Below are positions 59,786-64,000 of a stretch of DNA of 64,000 nt, in pieces. The stretch spans positions 186,001-250,000 of the forward strand of contig NZ_FOSK01000004.1 of the NCBI RefSeq assembly GCF_900114245.1. The letters run 5' to 3'. The translations under genes were made by a program, and so were the position numbers. Position 1 is the first letter of the stretch. The number at the start of each line of letters is the position of its first letter. This DNA is from Pseudovibrio ascidiaceicola (GTDB lineage: Bacteria > Pseudomonadota > Alphaproteobacteria > Rhizobiales > Stappiaceae). Below the pieces are notes generated by a model. It saw only the letters and a program-made list of their open reading frames with translations, was not told the DNA's origin and did not search any database.

Positions 59786-61066
59786 CTATTTGCGGACTTT
59801 TTTAATAAGAGATGCGATGAGCGACTTACTTTTCGTGTGCATTTCAGCCTTGCCCGTGACCTTCGCTGCAATCTCCTCAAACAAACCGGCAACAGCGTGT
59901 CTGCTATCAAACTCTGCAATCATCTGACCATTGTTGGAGGCAGTCCCAAACAATGCTGGTTCAAACGGCATTGCAGCCAAAGAAACAACATCTAAGGCGC
60001 TACTAAATTCATCCGGCTTGATCTCAGGACGCTTCGGAATGCCAACTTTATTCAAGACCAAATATGGTTTTGTGTCATTTGGTCGAAGTTGAGCAATGCT
60101 ATCGACAAGGTTCTTTGCATTTCGAAGATTTGCTAAGTCAGGCTCTGCTACGATCAGAACTTCATCTACATGAGCAAGGATATGCCGGACCCAGCTGTTC
60201 CATGTGTGGGGCAAGTCAAGAACAACGGTCGGCGTTCCTTTCTGCATCACTTCGATTACCTGATCGAACTTGTCAGTATCGAAATCATAGGTCTGTTCAA
60301 GCGTTGCAGGAGCAGCAAGTAAACTTAACCGGTCATTACATTTAGCAAGCAGACGATCCAGCAACGTGTCATCAAGGCGATCTGGAGATGCGATTGCTTC
60401 CATTATACCTTGCAGTGGATCCTGATTGAAATCTAAACCTGCGGTGCCAAATGGTAGATCCAAATCAGCAATTGCAACATCATTGTCGAGCGTTTTTGCA
60501 ATTGACCAGGACAGATTATGAGCGACAGCAGACGCTCCACAACCACCCTTTGCACCCAGAACCGCAATTGTTCGCCCGAATGGCTCCGCATCAATATCAG
60601 AATAAAACTGACCAATCGTATTGATAAGCTGCGCGATATCTATGGGCCCAACAATGTACTCGCCCACACCACGCTGGATCAGCGCGCGATAGAGATTTAC
60701 GTCATTAACACGTCCAATAACCAAAACATTGGTGCCGGCATCACAAACCTCTGCAAGCCGATCGAGCTCTTCAATCATCTCGCTTGAGCTTGCAAGTGAC
60801 TCTACTATGAGAAAATTAGGTGTCGCCGCACTTTGAAATGTCTCAGTAGCTGCCAGGATACCGCCTTGCCGCACCATTGTATGGGTCTTAGACATCCGAC
60901 GATCTGCGCTCGCCTTCTGGATTGTTTCTGCAGTTTGGGCATCCAAGCAAAAGGCTTGTACTGATATCCGAGGGATACTAACAAGATTAAAGTCTGAAGT
61001 TGAAAGCTGACCAGATACATCATGGTTCTGTTCAACATCCAATTTAGAATGTGCAAAATCATTCAT
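59786..61066 (-). CDS. cpaE: Tad pilus localisation ATPase CpaE/TadZ
   Basis: A 426-residue protein from an ATG at 61066; a GTG at 61078 that overlaps the cpaD stop is also possible. The N-terminal receiver-like domain (about 60-150) has TNVLVIGRVNDVNLYRALIQ and RGVGEYIVGPID. The ParA/MinD-like domain has a deviant Walker A, VLGAKGGCGASAVAHNL, with the signature Lys but not the usual GKT. The switch regions AIADLDLPFGTAGLDFNQDP and TPTVVLDLPHTWNSW follow. It marks the pole or site of pilus assembly. Confidence 0.92.
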   Translation of the reverse strand: MNDFAHSKLDVEQNHDVSGQLSTSDFNLVSIPRISVQAFCLDAQTAETIQKASADRRMSKTHTMVRQGGILAATETFQSAATPNFLIVESLASSSEMIEELDRLAEVCDAGTNVLVIGRVNDVNLYRALIQRGVGEYIVGPIDIAQLINTIGQFYSDIDAEPFGRTIAVLGAKGGCGASAVAHNLSWSIAKTLDNDVAIADLDLPFGTAGLDFNQDPLQGIMEAIASPDRLDDTLLDRLLAKCNDRLSLLAAPATLEQTYDFDTDKFDQVIEVMQKGTPTVVLDLPHTWNSWVRHILAHVDEVLIVAEPDLANLRNAKNLVDSIAQLRPNDTKPYLVLNKVGIPKRPEIKPDEFSSALDVVSLAAMPFEPALFGTASNNGQMIAEFDSRHAVAGLFEEIAAKVTGKAEMHTKSKSLIASLIKKVRK

Positions 61067-61077
61067 ATTTTGGCCCA

Positions 61078-61812
61078 CTAATTCTGTCCAATGGCTGAAA
61101 TTGTTGCCCCGACGCCAGTTTTGTATTCGCCTGCTGTTACAGCACCCGAACGGTTGTTTGTCAGGATAACATTTGTCCTAGCTGGGTCGCCCGGCCCCAA
61201 TGGGCGTGGACGCAATAGATCGTTTGGCTTATCGATCATTGCAGCTAAGTTTGCCTGAGTTGCACACCCAAAGTTGTAGTAATCTGCGTTTTGGTTATCG
61301 CCTAACATTGCATTGGGCCAATTGCCGCAATCACGAACAACGCCTTTAACACGCATAAATGAAAGCCGAACGGGAGCAGATGCAGCCATGTCCGATACCG
61401 CATAACTTCTCATGACAATATGATCGGCTGCTACTCCACCTTTTTTCAATGCAGTACGGATCTGCGGCGAGACTGCTCTCACGGCGGCCTCATTCCCGGA
61501 GCCTGATGGAACCAAAACCTCAACAAATCCATTTCCATCTATGCTTGCTTGCTGACCAAAAGCAGCAACAGCCGTTTTCATGGATCCGTTAATTTTGCGC
61601 ATCTCCCCAGCTACGGGAATATCAAAATTTTCAGGCGCTTCTGTAATGACAATTGGATGCCTTTTTCTATAGTCAAAATCCACAATCGACTGCTGTTCGA
61701 CATAGGATGGTTGCGACTGGCATGCCCCGAGCATGACAATAGTACTAAGCACGACAGAGGCTGCTTTCAACTTAGTGACACATTTGAAAGTGGGCGACAG
61801 CAGGGTACTCAT
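61078..61812 (-). CDS. cpaD: Tad pilus lipoprotein CpaD
   Basis: A 244-residue protein from the ATG at 61812 behind AGGACAAG; a GTG at 61827 overlapping cpaC is an alternative. The signal ends in a lipobox LGAC (about residue 31). The rest resembles CpaD: PSYVEQQSIVDFDYRKRHPI near the start, an OmpA/TonB-like central stretch, DCGNWPNAMLGDNQNADYYN and FGCATQANLAAMIDKPNDLL, then GPGDPARTNVI. It is a pilotin-like outer-membrane lipoprotein that helps the CpaC secretin. Confidence 0.92.
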   Translation of the reverse strand: MSTLLSPTFKCVTKLKAASVVLSTIVMLGACQSQPSYVEQQSIVDFDYRKRHPIVITEAPENFDIPVAGEMRKINGSMKTAVAAFGQQASIDGNGFVEVLVPSGSGNEAAVRAVSPQIRTALKKGGVAADHIVMRSYAVSDMAASAPVRLSFMRVKGVVRDCGNWPNAMLGDNQNADYYNFGCATQANLAAMIDKPNDLLRPRPLGPGDPARTNVILTNNRSGAVTAGEYKTGVGATISAIGQN

Positions 61813-61823
61813 TTCACTTGTCC

Positions 61824-63275
61824 TCACTCGTAAATGTAACCAATTTTGCCGTGATAACTTCCTTTCACAGGTGCATCTGTTGTCCTGTAAATACGGCTCA
61901 ATTGATTTAAGAATATTGTAGACTGATCGCTTGGCGCTGCAAAATTTTCATCAGGGCGCACGATCTGAGAGCGTGCAATAGGCCTTACAACATAAGGCGT
62001 TACAAAGATCACAAGTTCAGTTTGGCGATTGATGTAATCACGGCTCTTAAACATTGTGCCAAGAATCGGGATATTCTTTAGTCCAGGTATCCCATCAATT
62101 TCTTGCCCATAATTATGCTTCAGAAGGCCTGCCATAACCAAAGTTCCTCCTGAGGGCAGTTCAAGTGTAGATTCAGCTCTACGTACTTTAAGTGCTGAAA
62201 CTGAAATAGCGCCTGCAATACTTACAGCCCCTTCAGAACTCAATTCACTGACTTCAGTCCTTACACGAAGTTTGATCCGTCCTTCTGACAAAACGACAGG
62301 AGTGAAATCAAGTCCAACACCGAAAGGCTTGAACTCAAGACTAACTTTGTTGTCTTCATAAGCGACAGGGATAGGGAACTCGCCACCAGCCAGGAAGCTG
62401 GCGTTCTCACCGGAAACTGCAACTAATGTTGGTTCCGCCAGCGTTCTCATCACCCCCTCGCGCTCTAGCGCTTTAATTGTAGGATTGAGTGTTCCGCCAT
62501 CAAACCCTAACTTTCCTGCTAGGGTGCCAGCATTCACAACAGAAGGGTTGATGTTATATGCAGGTGACGTGTTGAAACTTGCATCAAGTGCGCCGATTTT
62601 GAGTGAGCCCTGAAGGTTCACACCAAGTTGTTTGATCGTTGTGCGTTCAATTTCAGCTACTGTAACTTTGAGCTGGACTTGATCTTTCTCGGCGACGGCA
62701 ATTGTGTTGACGATCTTTCTTTCATCGTTGCCTACAAACTTCAGCGCAATATCGTAGGCTTGTTGGGCTTCGAGGGCGGAGATTGCTGTTCCTGAGAGGA
62801 CAACGCTTTGATTGACAACATCGGCATTGATCGCAGAATTCGGTAGCAATCGTTGGATGAGTTCCACCAGGCCTGACGGATCAGGTTGTACGCTCAGATT
62901 GAACGATGCCAGTTGGCGGCCACCATTGCCAAACAGAACTAGTGATGCCTGGCCAATTTTGTTTCCGAAGACAAATACGCGGGTTCTGGTGCGGACAACA
63001 GCATCTGCAATTTCTGGATTTGAGACGAGGACGTCACGGACTTCCTCGTTTGTGTTGAGCACGATAGATCTTCCCTCACCAACATTCAGCTGGCGAACTT
63101 TGCCACGGTGCTGAGAGGTGACTTCCACAGTCGCTTCGAAGTTACTCTGAGCGAATGCTATCTGCGGTCCGACTAAAACCAAGGCAAAGACCAGAAGGAA
63201 CTGTAAGAGAGCTCCTTTGAAGCAGTCTTTATGCGGTAAACTTCTCGCCAGACTAATTTGTCGATGAAAAACCAT
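61824..63275 (-). CDS. cpaC: Tad pilus outer-membrane secretin CpaC/RcpA
   Basis: A 483-residue protein with a signal peptide (cleavage near AFA-Q at about 42). The N-domain is VRQLNVGEGRSIVLNTNEEV, followed by a BON-type stretch (NADVVNQSVVLSGTAISALE) and the secretin barrel: KVTVAEIERTTIKQLGVNLQ, REGVMRTLAEPTLVAVSGEN, FLAGGEFPIPVAYEDNKVSL, ESTLELPSGGTLVMAGLLKH and TELVIFVTPYVVRPIARSQI. It forms the channel through which the Flp pilus leaves the cell. Confidence 0.95.
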   Translation of the reverse strand: MVFHRQISLARSLPHKDCFKGALLQFLLVFALVLVGPQIAFAQSNFEATVEVTSQHRGKVRQLNVGEGRSIVLNTNEEVRDVLVSNPEIADAVVRTRTRVFVFGNKIGQASLVLFGNGGRQLASFNLSVQPDPSGLVELIQRLLPNSAINADVVNQSVVLSGTAISALEAQQAYDIALKFVGNDERKIVNTIAVAEKDQVQLKVTVAEIERTTIKQLGVNLQGSLKIGALDASFNTSPAYNINPSVVNAGTLAGKLGFDGGTLNPTIKALEREGVMRTLAEPTLVAVSGENASFLAGGEFPIPVAYEDNKVSLEFKPFGVGLDFTPVVLSEGRIKLRVRTEVSELSSEGAVSIAGAISVSALKVRRAESTLELPSGGTLVMAGLLKHNYGQEIDGIPGLKNIPILGTMFKSRDYINRQTELVIFVTPYVVRPIARSQIVRPDENFAAPSDQSTIFLNQLSRIYRTTDAPVKGSYHGKIGYIYE

Positions 63276-63285
63276 AGTTTACCTA

Positions 63286-64000
63286 CTAATTTCCGTTAAC
63301 AGACTGGGAGGCAATCCCATACTTTACAAACTTCACACCACCTTTGACGCGCGGAGGCTGCTTCACACCGTCTTTGGAGTCTGCTGCGCTGCGCAATGAA
63401 AGTGAGAGAGTTCCCATCTGGGTTGCGCGAGCGATGGTTTCTGCCTCATGAGGGAAGAGTTCCAGTGTGGCTGTCTGGTCCGGAGACATTGCCTTCTCGC
63501 TGTTCTCAGAGGCCGTCGTGGTATCGATAGCGAGCACCTTGATATTCTCAAGGAGCGTTTCACTTATAACGCCATCATCACGTTTCTTGGCTTGCATGGT
63601 AACCAACACATCGACTTTGTCTCCGGGAAGGATGAAACCACCTGCGGTAGAGACTGCGTCAACAGGAACAGCAACGGCGCGTTTTCCTTTTGGGAGGATC
63701 GCTGCCAGGAAGCCTTTCTCCGTATCGATGAGACGCTCTGCGCGAATTGGTTCCCCGCCGAACATCGCTGCTTTGATGATCTGTCCCAAAAACTCGTTGT
63801 CTGCATTTGGACTTGAGCGGCGCAAGATTACACCGTCAGATACAGACTCTTCTGGCCACTTAGCCCAGGCTAAATCACCCTCTGTGAGCGAGGTGCCGAC
63901 TTTGAGGTCCTGCGCTGCAACAAGAATTTCCAGTGACGGTATCTCTTGTTCCTGCACAACAATGGTTGGTGACTGCTCCCGGGAACCGGAAGACAGGTTC
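63286..64000 (-). CDS. cpaB: Flp pilus assembly protein CpaB/RcpC, 5' end beyond window
   Basis: The frame stays open to the right edge, so the N-terminus, probably with a transmembrane segment, is missing here. An SAF domain is visible (LEILVAAQDLKVGTSLTEGD, LAWAKWPEESVSDGVIL), followed by the RcpC region with LPKGKRAVAVPVDAVSTAGG, FILPGDKVDVLVTMQAKKRD and a C-terminal NGTLSLSLRS-like MGTLSLSLRSAADSKDG. CpaB binds peptidoglycan or pilin periplasmically and aids secretin assembly. It is the most upstream tad gene seen; pilin and prepilin peptidase genes probably lie beyond the edge. Confidence 0.92.
   Translation of the reverse strand, partial: NLSSGSREQSPTIVVQEQEIPSLEILVAAQDLKVGTSLTEGDLAWAKWPEESVSDGVILRRSSPNADNEFLGQIIKAAMFGGEPIRAERLIDTEKGFLAAILPKGKRAVAVPVDAVSTAGGFILPGDKVDVLVTMQAKKRDDGVISETLLENIKVLAIDTTTASENSEKAMSPDQTATLELFPHEAETIARATQMGTLSLSLRSAADSKDGVKQPPRVKGGVKFVKYGIASQSVNGN

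Noticed and set aside
1-64000. CRISPR array, prophage or integrative element
   Set aside because: No regularly spaced direct repeats, phage structural genes, integrase or transposase were recognised in any frame.

Overview
The window looks like chromosome of a marine alphaproteobacterium of moderate G+C, most like the Stappiaceae (Pseudovibrio and relatives). The evidence is: the order rpmH-rnpA-yidC-engB-argB-HAD phosphatase-LysR-dapD; a RirA-type Rrf2 iron regulator; a small HemP; an alphaproteobacterial cpa/tad pilus locus; and a MaoC-Pta fusion. The genus is inferred from gene content, not from a database search. I see no prophage, CRISPR array or intact transposase.

Layout. 1-1740: the end of a HlyD-type membrane fusion protein and a small exported protein. 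1868-5232: a LysR regulator divergent from a glutathionyl-hydroquinone reductase, a DMT exporter and a SnoaL-like protein. 5442-10701: a catabolic cluster with a split UxaA-type lyase, a mandelate-racemase-type enolase-superfamily enzyme, a CaiT-like BCCT transporter and an FCD-type GntR regulator. Two ATTGT-N3-ACAAT palindromes precede its first gene. 10868-15147: an iron module (rirA, tonB, two exbD, exbB, a small exported protein, hemP). 15217-22319: a LivGFHMK-type ABC importer beside kynA and kynU. 22699-25681: a Nudix hydrolase, a polar amino-acid permease and binding protein without an ATPase, and a GST. 25903-29835: a tightly coupled five-gene operon with two Rieske centres, a glutamate-synthase-type FMN/Fe-S domain, a ferric-reductase-like membrane domain, two small membrane proteins and a C-x3-C...C-x3-C protein. 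I cannot assign its function.

30360-33204: mog-like molybdopterin adenylyltransferase, a nitroreductase, an M19 dipeptidase and two identical tRNA-Arg(ACG) genes. 33396-37336: a histidine kinase, a mercuric-reductase-like flavoprotein and a TVP38/TMEM64 membrane protein. 37619-46809: the housekeeping block rpmH to dapD, with an EAL protein inserted, ending in a DUF4265 gene. 46810-47457: about 650 bp without a convincing gene, densely packed with inverted repeats. On the minus strand these fold into GNRA-capped hairpins, either a structured RNA or the remnant end of a mobile element; a REP-like element follows. 47458-51474: a HAD hydrolase, a truncated dienelactone-hydrolase-like gene, and pta-ackA. 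51839-55278: a stand-alone CpaC-type N-domain protein, an NlpC/P60 hydrolase, a MarR regulator and a leucyl aminopeptidase. 55479-64000: tadD, convergent with a tad operon transcribed leftward (cpaB, cpaC, cpaD, cpaE, cpaF/tadA, tadB, tadC); cpaB runs off the right edge.

Functional links. The iron module pairs the regulator with the energiser of outer-membrane siderophore and haem receptors. The kyn genes would turn tryptophan into kynurenine and anthranilate and may be fed by the adjacent importer. The pilus genes would build a Flp/Tad adhesion fibre. Many start codons were moved downstream from the longest open frame to an ATG with a better ribosome-binding site or family fit.
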